A stretch of DNA of 64,000 nucleotides from Alphaproteobacteria bacterium (lineage in GTDB: Bacteria > Pseudomonadota > Alphaproteobacteria > Rhodobacterales > Rhodobacteraceae), in assembly GCA_009908505.1 (NCBI GenBank), contig JAAAPD010000014.1, forward strand, positions 1 to 64,000, written 5' to 3'. Position numbers and translations under genes: made by a program. This document shows, piece by piece, positions 18,643 to 27,611 of the stretch. The stretch's first letter is position 1. Every line of letters starts with the position of its first letter. The notes beneath the pieces are model-generated. The model was not told the origin of the DNA. It saw nothing but the letters and a program-made list of their open reading frames with translations, and searched no databases.

Positions 18643-20459
18643 TGTGTGGAATTGTAGGGGTTCTGGGTACGCACGAGGCCGCGCCAATTCTTGTCGACGC
18701 GTTGCGGCGGCTGGAATATCGCGGCTATGACAGTGCCGGTATCGCAACCGTGGCCGGGGGCCGGCTGGACCGGCGCCGCGCCGTCGGCAAGCTGGTCAAC
18801 CTGCAGGACCTTTTGGTCCATGACCCGCTGACGGGCAAGGCCGGGATCGGCCATACCCGCTGGGCCACCCACGGCGCGCCGACACTGACCAACACACATC
18901 CGCACCGTTCCGGGCGAGTCGCCGTCGTCCACAATGGCATCATCGAGAATTTCCGCGACCTGCGCGCCGAACTAGGCGCGCTTGGGATCGATCATCAGAC
19001 CGAGACCGACACCGAAACCGTCGCCCTGCTGGCCGAACACTACCTGGACGCAGGCCGTGATCCGCGCGCCGCGGCCGAGGCGACCATCGCGAGGCTGGAG
19101 GGCGCCTATGCCTTGTGTTTCCTGTTCGACGGGGAAGACGACCTGCTGATCGCGGCGCGCAAGGGCAGCCCGCTGGCCATCGGCCATGGCAAGGGCGAGA
19201 TGTTCGTGGGATCGGACGCCATCGCACTGGCCCCCATGACCGACCGGATCACCTACCTGGAAGAAGGCGACATCGCCATCATCACCCGCGACACGCTGGA
19301 AATCCGTGATGCCACGGGGGAACTGGCCAATCGTGAGATCAAGCAGATCCAGATCGACGCGGCCCAGGTGGACAAAGGCGGCCACAAGCATTTCATGGCC
19401 AAGGAAATCGCCGAACAGCCTTCGGTCCTGACCTCGGCGCTGAACTATTACGTGGATGAAAATGGCATCACCCTGCCCGATCCCGGGCTGGACTTCGCGG
19501 GGATCGAACGGCTGACCATGGTCGCCTGCGGCACTGCCTATTTCGCCTGTCTGACCGCGAAATACTGGTTCGAACAGCTGGCCGGTATCCCGGTCGAGGT
19601 CGATGTGGCGTCGGAATTCCGCTATCGCGAACCCCCGATCGGACCCGGCACCGTGGCGCTTTTCGTCAGCCAATCGGGCGAGACCGCCGATACGCTGGCC
19701 GCCCTGCGCTATTGCCGGGACAAGGCCGACCGCATCGTGTCGGTGGTCAATGTCGCCGAAAGCTCGATCGCGCGCGAAAGCGACCTGCCCCTGCCGATCC
19801 TGGCCGGGGCCGAGATCGGGGTCGCCTCGACCAAGGCCTTCACCTGCCAGTTGACAGTGTTGGTCACGCTTGCGCTCAAGGCGGCGCGGGACAAGGGCCG
19901 GATCGATGATGCCGAATTGGCCAACCATGTGGCCGACCTGCGTGGTTTGCCCGGGCTGATGAACATTGCCCTGGGCCAGGCGGAAAGGACCCGCGCCCTT
20001 GCGCGCAAGCTGGCCGAAGCCCGTGACATCCTGTTCCTGGGGCGTGGGCCAATGTATGCCCTTGCCCATGAAGGCGCGCTGAAACTCAAAGAAATCAGCT
20101 ATATACATGCCGAAGCTTATGCTTCCGGCGAGTTGAAGCACGGGCCCATCGCGCTTGTCGACAAGTCCGTGCCGGTGATCGTCATGGCGCCGACGGACGG
20201 GCTGTTCGACAAGACCGTGTCGAACATGCAGGAAGTCATGGCGCGGGGCGGCAAGGTGCTGCTGATCACCGATCGCAAGGGGGCGGATGCCGCCGCCGAT
20301 GGCGTCTGGGAAACCCTCATCCTGCCCGAGGTGGACCCGGTGCTGGCCCCGATCCTCTATGCCATCCCCGCCCAGCAACTGGCCTATCATACTGCTGTCG
20401 CCAAGGGCACGGATGTGGACCAGCCGCGCAACCTGGCCAAGTCCGTCACGGTGGAATGA
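18642..20459 (+). CDS. glmS: glutamine-fructose-6-phosphate aminotransferase (isomerizing)
   Basis: 605 residues, normal length. It makes glucosamine-6-phosphate from fructose-6-phosphate and glutamine. The N-terminal nucleophile glutaminase begins MCGIVGVLG with Cys2 as catalytic residue after Met removal. Two SIS domains follow, with the signatures SQSGETADT and LGRGPMYALAHEGALKLKE, and the conserved C-terminus ends DQPRNLAKSVTVE. It precedes GlmU's step in the same pathway. No glmS ribozyme can be recognised in the coupled junction. Confidence 0.97.
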   Translation: MCGIVGVLGTHEAAPILVDALRRLEYRGYDSAGIATVAGGRLDRRRAVGKLVNLQDLLVHDPLTGKAGIGHTRWATHGAPTLTNTHPHRSGRVAVVHNGIIENFRDLRAELGALGIDHQTETDTETVALLAEHYLDAGRDPRAAAEATIARLEGAYALCFLFDGEDDLLIAARKGSPLAIGHGKGEMFVGSDAIALAPMTDRITYLEEGDIAIITRDTLEIRDATGELANREIKQIQIDAAQVDKGGHKHFMAKEIAEQPSVLTSALNYYVDENGITLPDPGLDFAGIERLTMVACGTAYFACLTAKYWFEQLAGIPVEVDVASEFRYREPPIGPGTVALFVSQSGETADTLAALRYCRDKADRIVSVVNVAESSIARESDLPLPILAGAEIGVASTKAFTCQLTVLVTLALKAARDKGRIDDAELANHVADLRGLPGLMNIALGQAERTRALARKLAEARDILFLGRGPMYALAHEGALKLKEISYIHAEAYASGELKHGPIALVDKSVPVIVMAPTDGLFDKTVSNMQEVMARGGKVLLITDRKGADAAADGVWETLILPEVDPVLAPILYAIPAQQLAYHTAVAKGTDVDQPRNLAKSVTVE

Positions 20460-20470
20460 TACCCGACGCG

Positions 20471-20499
20471 GCGCGCGCGGCGGAAAGCCGCCGGCGCGC
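20471..20499 (+). other. GC-rich stem-loop after glmS
   Basis: GCGCGCGCGGCGG-AAA-GCCGCC-GGCGCGC folds as a strong imperfect hairpin 11 bp after the glmS stop. There is no U-run after it, so termination is uncertain. It could limit read-through into the kinase gene. Confidence 0.35.
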
Positions 20500-20565
20500 T
20501 GGCAGGCCTTGAATGTCGCGGCGCCTTCCGCGAAACATCTCGAAAAGGCCGAGGACGACCGCGCT

Positions 20566-21216
20566 GTGCTGAACCTGACCCCGCAGATCAACCTTCTGGC
20601 CGAGCGTATTCACGAAATGCGCGGGGACGGCCGGATCCTGGTGGCCATCGCCGGCGCGCCGGGCAGCGGGAAATCCACCCTTGCCTCGGAGCTCGCCCGC
20701 CGCCTGAACGCCCAGAAATGCGCAACCTGCGTCGTCTCCATGGACGGCTTCCACCTGGACAACGCGATCCTGAGCGAGCGCGGGCTGCTTGTCCGCAAGG
20801 GCGCGCCGGAGACCTTCGACGGGGCGGGCTTTCTGCACCTGGCCCACCGCATGAAAGAACAGGTCGAGGTGATCGCGCCGGTTTTCGATCGCACCCGTGA
20901 CATCGCCATCGCCGGGGCCGAGGTGGTTTCGGCCCGGACCGAGGTCGTACTGGTCGAGGGCAACTACCTGCTGTTCAACGAGGCCCCGTGGTTCAACCTG
21001 GCGTCCTTGTGGTCCCTCTCGGTGCGTCTGGAGGTGCCGATGGAGGACCTGCGGGCGCGGCTGATCCAGAGGTGGCTTCGGCTGGGCCATACCCGCGTGA
21101 CCGCGACCCGGCGGGCCGAGGCCAATGACATCCCCAATGCCGAGGCGGTGATCAACCGCGCCCTTCCCGCCGATATCGTGCTGGACCCGGACGGGCGCGT
21201 TCTGAACACGCCATAG
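20566..21216 (+). CDS. uridine kinase-like P-loop kinase
   Basis: 216 residues if the GTG at 20566 is the start (VLNLTPQINLLAERI). It is preceded at suitable distance by GAGGA, and other in-frame upstream codons lack a ribosome-binding site. Walker A is AGAPGSGKSTLA near residues 26-37. SMDGFHLDN and VLVEGNYLLF match the phosphoribulokinase/uridine kinase/pantothenate kinase superfamily, as does the RLIQRWLRLG lid region. The substrate could be a nucleoside, fructose or pantothenate; sequence alone does not decide. Confidence 0.8.
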   Translation: MLNLTPQINLLAERIHEMRGDGRILVAIAGAPGSGKSTLASELARRLNAQKCATCVVSMDGFHLDNAILSERGLLVRKGAPETFDGAGFLHLAHRMKEQVEVIAPVFDRTRDIAIAGAEVVSARTEVVLVEGNYLLFNEAPWFNLASLWSLSVRLEVPMEDLRARLIQRWLRLGHTRVTATRRAEANDIPNAEAVINRALPADIVLDPDGRVLNTP

Positions 21217-21250
21217 CGCCTCGGCGCGCAGGCGCATATGGTGGCCTCAA

Positions 21251-23029
21251 ATGAGCATGACACCAGATATTGCCAGCGATTCGGAGCGCGCCTTTCTCGG
21301 CATCGAAACCTCGCTGACCGGACGGCGCTGGATCGGACCCAGCATCGAAGAGGACCGCTTGGCCGAAGGTATGGCGCAGGCCACCGCCCTTCCCCTGCCC
21401 GTCTGCCGCACGCTGGTCCGGCGCGGCGTCCCCGATGGCGAGGCGGCCGCCTTTCTCTCCCCCACCTTGCGCGACCTGCTGCCCGACCCGCGTAGCCTGC
21501 GCGACATGGACCGGGCCGCCGCACGGATCGTCGCAGCGGTGGACCGCCGCGACCGCATCGCGATCTTCGCCGATTACGACGTCGATGGCGGGTCCTCGGC
21601 GGCGCTACTGCTGTCCTGGCTGGGCGATCTGGGCCTGGGCGCGACGCTTTATGTGCCCGACCGGATCGACGAGGGTTATGGGCCGAACGTGCCCGCCATG
21701 CAGGCCCTGGCCCGCGACCATGATCTGGTCATTTGCGTCGATTGCGGCACGCTGAGCCACGAGGCCATCTCCGCTGCGCAAGGGGCCGATGTCGTGGTGC
21801 TGGATCACCACCTGGGCGGCGAGAGCCTGCCGCCCGCCCTGGCCGTGGTGAACCCCAACCGGCAGGACGAAAGTGGCGAGCTGGGCCATCTCTGCGCGGC
21901 CGCCGTGGTCTTTCTGATGCTGGTCGAAGCGACCCGCCAGCGCCGCGAAGCGGGCCGTGCCGGCCCCGACCTCATGGCGCTGCTGGACCTTGTGGCGCTG
22001 GCCACGGTGGCCGATGTCGCCCCGTTGCAGGGCGTCAACCGGGCCTTCGTGCGCCAAGGGCTAACCGTCATGGCCCGCCGCCAACGCCCCGGCCTGGTGG
22101 CGCTGGCCGACGTGGCCCGGATGGACACGGCGCCCAATGCCCATCACCTTGGGTTCCTTCTTGGGCCGCGGGTCAATGCGGGCGGACGGATCGGCAAGGC
22201 CGATCTTGGCGCGCGGCTTCTGGCCTGCACCGACCCTCGCGAGGCCGGGGCCATGGCCGCCAAGCTGGACGAACTCAACACCGAACGGCGCGAGATCGAG
22301 GACCAGGTGCGCGACGCCGCACTGGCGCAGGCCGAAGCGCGGGGCTTTGACGCGCCGCTGGTCTGGGCGGCGGGCGAAGGTTGGCATCCGGGCGTTGTCG
22401 GCATCGTCGCCTCGCGCCTGAAGGAACGCACCAATCGCCCGGCCATCGTGATTGGCCTGGAAGACAAAGAGGGCAAAGGTTCGGGCCGGTCGGTATCAGG
22501 CATCGACCTTGGCGCGGCGATCCAGCGGCTGGCCGCCGAGGGGCTGCTGATCAAGGGCGGCGGTCACAAGATGGCGGCCGGGCTGACCGTGGAACGCGAC
22601 CGGCTGGAACCCGCAATGACGCGGCTGTCCGAGCTGCTGGGCAAACAGGGTGCCGGTGCGATCGGCCCCGCCGACCTGCGGCTCGACGGGCTGCTCATGC
22701 CGGGCGCCGCGACGGTGGACCTGATCGAAGAGATCGAACGGGCCGGCCCCTTCGGTGCGGGGGCCCCGGCGCCCCGTTTCGCCTTTGCCGATTGCCGGAT
22801 CCTGTTCGCCAAGGAGGTCGGCACGGGCCACCTGAAAGTGACCTTCGGCGACGGGCTGGGCGCGCGGATCGACGCCATTGCCTTCGGGGCGATGGACGGG
22901 CCGCTCGGGGCGGAACTGATGGCCCATAACGGCGCGCGCTTTCACCTTGCCGGGCGACTGGAAATCAACACCTGGCAGGGCCGCCGAAACCCGCAACTGC
23001 GCCTCGAGGACGCCGCGCCGGCAAGTTGA
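21251..23029 (+). CDS. recJ: single-stranded-DNA-specific exonuclease RecJ
   Basis: 592 residues, a DHH phosphoesterase that degrades single-stranded DNA 5' to 3' in recombination and mismatch repair. Motif I is IFADYDVDGGSS (about residues 99-110), motif III is VVLDHHLGGE, and the DHHA1 region has GGGHKMAAGLTVE. A C-terminal OB-fold follows. Length is normal. It lies 34 bp after the kinase gene and is probably co-transcribed with it. An ATG two codons downstream is an equally possible start. Confidence 0.95.
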   Translation: MSMTPDIASDSERAFLGIETSLTGRRWIGPSIEEDRLAEGMAQATALPLPVCRTLVRRGVPDGEAAAFLSPTLRDLLPDPRSLRDMDRAAARIVAAVDRRDRIAIFADYDVDGGSSAALLLSWLGDLGLGATLYVPDRIDEGYGPNVPAMQALARDHDLVICVDCGTLSHEAISAAQGADVVVLDHHLGGESLPPALAVVNPNRQDESGELGHLCAAAVVFLMLVEATRQRREAGRAGPDLMALLDLVALATVADVAPLQGVNRAFVRQGLTVMARRQRPGLVALADVARMDTAPNAHHLGFLLGPRVNAGGRIGKADLGARLLACTDPREAGAMAAKLDELNTERREIEDQVRDAALAQAEARGFDAPLVWAAGEGWHPGVVGIVASRLKERTNRPAIVIGLEDKEGKGSGRSVSGIDLGAAIQRLAAEGLLIKGGGHKMAAGLTVERDRLEPAMTRLSELLGKQGAGAIGPADLRLDGLLMPGAATVDLIEEIERAGPFGAGAPAPRFAFADCRILFAKEVGTGHLKVTFGDGLGARIDAIAFGAMDGPLGAELMAHNGARFHLAGRLEINTWQGRRNPQLRLEDAAPAS

Positions 23030-23049
23030 AAAAAAGCACACGAATCCTC

Positions 23050-23078
23050 TTGCACAGGTCAGCGGCTTTTTCTACAAG
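23050..23078 (+). promoter_or_regulatory. promoter of tRNA-Glu
   Basis: TTGCAC (23050-23055), a 17-bp spacer and TACAAG (23073-23078), ending 18 bp before the mature tRNA 5' end. The tRNA-Gly gene at 33124 has the same geometry, which supports both calls. Confidence 0.55.
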
Positions 23079-23096
23079 CCCCCTCACCGACCAAGT

Positions 23097-23171
23097 GGCC
23101 CGTTCGTCTATCGGTTAGGACGCCAGGTTTTCAACCTGGAAAGAGGGGTTCGATTCCCCTACGGGCTGCCA
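23097..23171 (+). tRNA. tRNA-Glu (anticodon TTC)
   Basis: 75 nt with full cloverleaf. The acceptor stem GGCCCGT pairs with ACGGGCT. The anticodon stem CCAGG/CCTGG holds the loop TTTTCAA with anticodon TTC. The T-arm is AGGGG-TTCGATT-CCCCT. Discriminator G and an encoded CCA end at 23171. Confidence 0.96.
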
Positions 23172-23204
23172 TTTTCCCCATATCCAGCGCACTTTGCGCG
23201 GCCC

Positions 23205-23834
23205 TTAGCCGGTCGCCCCCATCATCGCGTCCGCGCCCATGGCGAAGGATGCCAGAAGCGACAGCGTAAGTACCACCGAGGCCCCGCCGAGGACCAGGCC
23301 GATCAGCGTGACCAGGCCGTCGCGCTCGACCAGGCCCACGCCGACGATGAACATCGACACGGCCGGGAACCAGCCGCTGAAGGGCACCGGCAGGAACAGC
23401 GCGAAGGCGATCACGAAAAGCAGTACCCCGAGCGGTCGTTCGTTGCGGCGGGCGAAAAGCCAAGTCTGCCGCGGGACCAGCACCCGTTCCAGCCGCCGGG
23501 TCACCGGACGCAGCCGCAGCACCGCGCGGCGCAGCTTGTCGGGGTCCAGCACCTTGCGTGACAGGAAACGCGGCAGCCGCACATAGCGAAAGCCCAGCAT
23601 CATCTGCAGGGTGATCACCAGCAGCGGCAGCGCGGTGATGAGCGAAGAACCCGGCGGCAGCGGCAGAAAGGTCAACAGCGAGAATACAACGAGGGCCCAG
23701 CCGAAAGAGGCCTCGCCCAGCGCGGCCAGCAGGTTGCCGATGGTCAGGGCTCCGGCCTCGTGCTGGCGGCGCGCAATGCGCAGGATCGGCATCGACAGGG
23801 ACGGCCGACGCCGGTGTTCATCCTCGGGCTGCAT
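23205..23834 (-). CDS. ExoD-like exopolysaccharide synthesis membrane protein
   Basis: 209 residues with about four hydrophobic segments in the second half and the middle, and a basic loop (PDKLRRAVLRLRPVTRRLERVLVPR). The layout and the LPLPPGSSLITALPLLVITLQ segment match the ExoD family, named for a Sinorhizobium exopolysaccharide and nodulation gene; the biochemical function is unknown. Met1 is used, but Met15 (MPILRIARR) is also possible. It stands alone, convergent with the tRNA-Glu gene. Confidence 0.82.
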   Translation of the reverse strand: MQPEDEHRRRPSLSMPILRIARRQHEAGALTIGNLLAALGEASFGWALVVFSLLTFLPLPPGSSLITALPLLVITLQMMLGFRYVRLPRFLSRKVLDPDKLRRAVLRLRPVTRRLERVLVPRQTWLFARRNERPLGVLLFVIAFALFLPVPFSGWFPAVSMFIVGVGLVERDGLVTLIGLVLGGASVVLTLSLLASFAMGADAMMGATG

Positions 23835-23900
23835 CTGGCTCCTCTCGGTCGGGTAGCCTGCATATCGGCGCTCCGGCGCGGAAATGCAATCGTCACCGGA

Positions 23901-24353
23901 CTAGCCACGGTCGTCTTTGGAGGTGCCCATGACCATGTGGCTGGTGATCGCGCGGACATGGGGCACGGTGCCCAGGGTATCGGTATGAAAGGTCTTGTAG
24001 GCGGCAAGATCGGCGGTTTCGACGCGCAGAAGGTATTCGAAGGCCCCCGCGATGTTGTGGCATTCGGTCACCTCGGGGGCGCGGGCCATGGCGGCCTCGA
24101 ACCCCTCTTGCGCGGCCTTGGAATGCTCGGACAGTCCGACGGTGACATAAACGACGAATCCGCGCCCGGTCCGGGCCGGGTCCAGCCGCGCGCGATACCC
24201 GCGGATAATGCCGCGGCGCTCCAGTTCCTGCACCCGGCGCAGGCAGGCCGAGGGCGACAGGCCCACCCGCTCTGCCAGGTCTAGATTCGACAGGCGGCCA
24301 TTGGCGGACAGCTCGCGCAATATCTTGCGGTTCAGATCATCAAGTTCGGTCAT
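23901..24353 (-). CDS. Lrp/AsnC-family transcriptional regulator
   Basis: 150 residues. An N-terminal winged helix-turn-helix (about residues 5-50; NLDLAERVGLSPSACLRRVQ is the HTH) is followed by an RAM/AsnC ligand-binding domain. It is divergent from the LysE-type exporter across a 73-bp gap. This is the classic layout for an amino-acid-sensing regulator of its neighbouring exporter, so control of that gene is a good inference. The ligand is unknown. Confidence 0.93.
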   Translation of the reverse strand: MTELDDLNRKILRELSANGRLSNLDLAERVGLSPSACLRRVQELERRGIIRGYRARLDPARTGRGFVVYVTVGLSEHSKAAQEGFEAAMARAPEVTECHNIAGAFEYLLRVETADLAAYKTFHTDTLGTVPHVRAITSHMVMGTSKDDRG

Positions 24354-24426
24354 CAGTTGCGCAGTTATCCGAAATCATCGCAGCTTCGCAATTTCATTCT
24401 GGGGTAGTGCGCGCAGTTTATGCGCC

Positions 24427-25029
24427 ATGTCCTACGAATTGCTGACCGCCTTTGTCACCTTCGCCTTCGTTGCCTCGATCACGCCGGGGCCGAACAACCT
24501 GATGCTGATGGCCTCGGGCGCGAATTTCGGCTGGCGCCGAACGGTGCCCCACCTGCTGGGGGTCAGCCTGGGGCATGGATTCCTTGTGCTGGTGCTTGGG
24601 CTTGGCCTCGCCCGGGTCTTCGAGGCCTATCCGCTGGCCCGGACGCTGCTGACCGTGCCCTGCGCGGCCTATCTGGTCTTCCTGGCCTGGAAGATCGCCC
24701 ATGCGGCGCCGCCGGAACAGGCCCGGGCCGAGGGCAAACCGCTGACCTTCCTGCAGGCCGCGGCGTTCCAATGGGTCAATCCCAAGGCCGTCTACATGGG
24801 GATCACCGCGCAGACCACCTATGCGCCGGAGAATGGCGGCTGGGTTGGCGCCATGGTGATCGCCGGCGTATTCATCTGCGTCAACATCGTGTCCGTGAAC
24901 ACCTGGGCCATGGGTGGCACGCAGGTGCGGCGCTGGTTGGCCGACCCGTTTCGGCTTCGGGTGTTCAACTGGACCATGGCGGCACTGCTGTTGCTGACCC
25001 TGGTGCCGATCCTGGCAGAGCTTGCCTGA
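24427..25029 (+). CDS. LysE/RhtB-family amino-acid exporter
   Basis: 200 residues with about six hydrophobic segments. The N-terminal ASITPGPNNLMLM motif is diagnostic of the LysE/RhtB superfamily, and FQWVNPKAVYMG is the second conserved motif. I chose MSYELLTAF; longer frames overlap the divergent Lrp gene. The substrate (lysine, threonine, homoserine lactone or other) cannot be read from the sequence. Probably controlled by the divergent Lrp-type regulator. Confidence 0.9.
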   Translation: MSYELLTAFVTFAFVASITPGPNNLMLMASGANFGWRRTVPHLLGVSLGHGFLVLVLGLGLARVFEAYPLARTLLTVPCAAYLVFLAWKIAHAAPPEQARAEGKPLTFLQAAAFQWVNPKAVYMGITAQTTYAPENGGWVGAMVIAGVFICVNIVSVNTWAMGGTQVRRWLADPFRLRVFNWTMAALLLLTLVPILAELA

Positions 25030-25033
25030 TTTT

Positions 25034-25081
25034 CAGGGCGTTCGGGCCCGGGACGGAAATTCCGGAATTTCTTTCGCCCTG
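25034..25081. terminator. nested palindrome between convergent lysE-like and uvrD genes
   Basis: Outer arms CAGGGCG (25034-25040) and CGCCCTG (25075-25081) enclose a perfect 16-bp palindrome GAAATTCCGGAATTTC (25056-25071) and CGGGCCCG (25043-25050). The convergent position suggests a bidirectional terminator, but no strong U-run follows on either strand. Confidence 0.4.
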
Positions 25082-25082
25082 C

Positions 25083-27440
25083 TCAGAACGGCACGTCGTC
25101 GGCCTGGCCGGCACCGACCACGAATTTGCCCACCACGCGCTTGGAACCGGCCTTGTCGAACTCGATCAAGAGCTTGTCGCCCTCGATCTCCATCACCTCG
25201 CCATAGCCGAATTTCTGGTGAAACACCCGGTCGCCCTCGGTGAAGGAGGACACGGCCTGCGCGTCGATGGTCAGGTGGCGCGCCTCGCTGGGCTGCGACA
25301 CGGGCCGCCGGTCCATGCGTGACTGCATGCGACGCCAGCCGGGCGAGTTGTAGGCATCGGCGCTGGCCGCGCGGTCGGGCAGGTCCGATTGCGGCAAGTC
25401 CATGCCGCCGCCCGCGCTGCCATATAGGCCCGGCGGGGTCAGAACCTCGACATGATCCTCGGGCAGCTCGTCGATGAACCGGCTGGGCATCTGGCTTTGC
25501 CACTGGCCATAGACGCGGCGATTGCCCGCGAACGAGATCGTGCAGACCTCTTCTGCCCGGGTGATGCCGACATAGGCCAGGCGGCGTTCCTCTTCCAAAC
25601 CCTTGAGGCCGCTTTCATCCATGGAGCGTTGCGAGGGGAACAGGCCATCCTCCCAGCCCGGCAGGAAGACGGCGGGAAATTCCAGCCCCTTGGCGCCGTG
25701 CAGCGTCATGATCGTGACCTTTTCCTCGGTCTCCTCGCTTTCGTTGTCCATGATCAGGCTGACATGTTCGAGGAAGCCCTGCAGGTTCTCGAATTGCTCC
25801 AGCGCCTCGACCAGTTCCTTGAGGTTCTCCAGCCGGCCCGGCGCCTCGGGCGTCTTGTCGTTCTGCCACATCGTGGTGTAGCCGCTTTCATCGAGGATCA
25901 TCTCGGCCAGTTCGACATGGGTGTCGGATTCGGCGCGCAGCTGGCGGTGCCAGCGGTCCAGCCCCTGCACCAGTTCGGCCAGGTTGGCGCCGCCCTTGCC
26001 CTTGATCAACTGCCCTTGCACGCATAGCCGCGCCCCCTCGACCAGGCTGACGCCATTGGTGCGCGCGGTGCGCTGGATGGTCTGCACCGCCTTGTCGCCC
26101 AGCCCGCGCTTGGGCGTGTTGACGATGCGTTCGAAGGCCAGGTCGTCGTCCTGGCTGACCGCAAGGCGGAAATAGGCCATAGCATCGCGGATCTCCATCC
26201 GCTCGTAGAAACGCGGCCCGCCGATGACCCGATAGGGCAGCCCGATGGTCAGGAACCGATCCTCGAAGGCGCGCATCTGGTGGCTGGCACGCACGAGGAT
26301 CGCCATCCCGTCCAGCGACAGCGGATCGCGGCCCCGGGTGCCGCGCTGCATCGCCTCGATCTCGTCGCCGATCCAGCGGGCCTCTTCCTCGCCGTCCCAA
26401 TGACCGATCAAGCGAACCTTTTCGCCCTCGCCCGCATCGGTGAACAGCTCCTTGCCCAGCCGTCCCTTGTTGGCCGCGATCACGCCCGAGGCCGCACCGA
26501 GGATATGCCCGGTCGAGCGGTAATTCTGTTCCAGCCGCACGACCTTGGCGCCCTCGAAATCCTTTTCGAATTTCAGGATGTTGCCCACCTCGGCCCCGCG
26601 CCAGCCATAGATCGACTGGTCGTCATCACCCACGCAGCAGATATTCTTATGCCCCTGCGCCAGAAGACGCAGCCACAGGTATTGGGCCACGTTGGTATCC
26701 TGATATTCGTCCACGAGGATATAACGGAACCAGCGCTGGTACTGCGCCAGCACGTCCGGATGATCCTGAAAGATCGTGACCATGTGCAGCAGCAGGTCGC
26801 CGAAATCGACGGCGTTCAGCTCTTTCAGGCGGCGCTGATAGGCGGCGTAAAGCGGCACGCCGCGCCCATCATAGGCCGCCGTTTCGGCCACCGGCACGGT
26901 TTCCGGCGTCCAGGCCTTGTTCTTCCAGCCGTCGATGATGCCCGCCAGCATGCGCGGCGGCCAGCGCTTGTCGTCGATATTCTCGGCGGCGACCAATTGC
27001 TTGAGCAGGCGCAGCTGGTCGTCGGTATCCAGGATCGTAAAGTTCGATTTCAGCCCCACCAGTTCGGCATGCCGCCGCAGCAGCTTGACGCAGATGGAAT
27101 GGAAAGTGCCCAGCCAGGGCATACCCTCGACCGCTTCGCCCATCAGGGAGCCGATGCGCTGCTTCATCTCGCGCGCGGCCTTGTTGGTGAAGGTCACCGA
27201 AAGGATCTCATTGGGCCGCGCCCTGCCCGATGCCAGCAGGTGCGCGATGCGGCAGGTCAGCGCCTTGGTCTTGCCGGTCCCCGCGCCCGCCAGCATCAGG
27301 ACAGGGCCGTCCAGCGCCTCGACCGCCTCGCGTTGGGCGGGGTTGAGCCCCTCAAGATAGGGGGCGGCGCGGCCCATCATGGCGCGTTGGCTCAGCGGAA
27401 CGGCGGCCTCGAAGGCGTCATCTTCGGAAAAACTGCTCAT
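25083..27440 (-). CDS. uvrD: UvrD/PcrA/Rep-family ATP-dependent DNA helicase
   Basis: 785 residues, a superfamily 1A 3'-5' helicase for nucleotide-excision and mismatch repair. The Q-motif LNPAQREAVEALDG leads into Walker A AGAGTGKT near residue 30. Motif II/III is CCVGDDDQSIYGWRGAE, and motif V is TLHGAKGLEFPAVFLPG. The C-terminus (about residues 725-785) is a Tudor-like domain of PcrA/UvrD type (VFHQKFGYGEVMEIEG). I chose MSSFSEDDAF; 23 more residues in frame upstream lack similarity. Divergent from pyc. Confidence 0.95.
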   Translation of the reverse strand: MSSFSEDDAFEAAVPLSQRAMMGRAAPYLEGLNPAQREAVEALDGPVLMLAGAGTGKTKALTCRIAHLLASGRARPNEILSVTFTNKAAREMKQRIGSLMGEAVEGMPWLGTFHSICVKLLRRHAELVGLKSNFTILDTDDQLRLLKQLVAAENIDDKRWPPRMLAGIIDGWKNKAWTPETVPVAETAAYDGRGVPLYAAYQRRLKELNAVDFGDLLLHMVTIFQDHPDVLAQYQRWFRYILVDEYQDTNVAQYLWLRLLAQGHKNICCVGDDDQSIYGWRGAEVGNILKFEKDFEGAKVVRLEQNYRSTGHILGAASGVIAANKGRLGKELFTDAGEGEKVRLIGHWDGEEEARWIGDEIEAMQRGTRGRDPLSLDGMAILVRASHQMRAFEDRFLTIGLPYRVIGGPRFYERMEIRDAMAYFRLAVSQDDDLAFERIVNTPKRGLGDKAVQTIQRTARTNGVSLVEGARLCVQGQLIKGKGGANLAELVQGLDRWHRQLRAESDTHVELAEMILDESGYTTMWQNDKTPEAPGRLENLKELVEALEQFENLQGFLEHVSLIMDNESEETEEKVTIMTLHGAKGLEFPAVFLPGWEDGLFPSQRSMDESGLKGLEEERRLAYVGITRAEEVCTISFAGNRRVYGQWQSQMPSRFIDELPEDHVEVLTPPGLYGSAGGGMDLPQSDLPDRAASADAYNSPGWRRMQSRMDRRPVSQPSEARHLTIDAQAVSSFTEGDRVFHQKFGYGEVMEIEGDKLLIEFDKAGSKRVVGKFVVGAGQADDVPF

Positions 27441-27611
27441 GGGCGGCAACCTAGCGTGACTCGGTCCAAGGGGGAAGGACTGTTCCCCAAATGTTCCGCG
27501 ACACGGCACAAAATGCCTGTTAACGCTAACAACTACCCAATTCTCCGCTGTTTACACCCGTCGCGAAATCTTCATAGATTGCTGCGACTGCAAACAGGGG
27601 GAGCCTGACCC

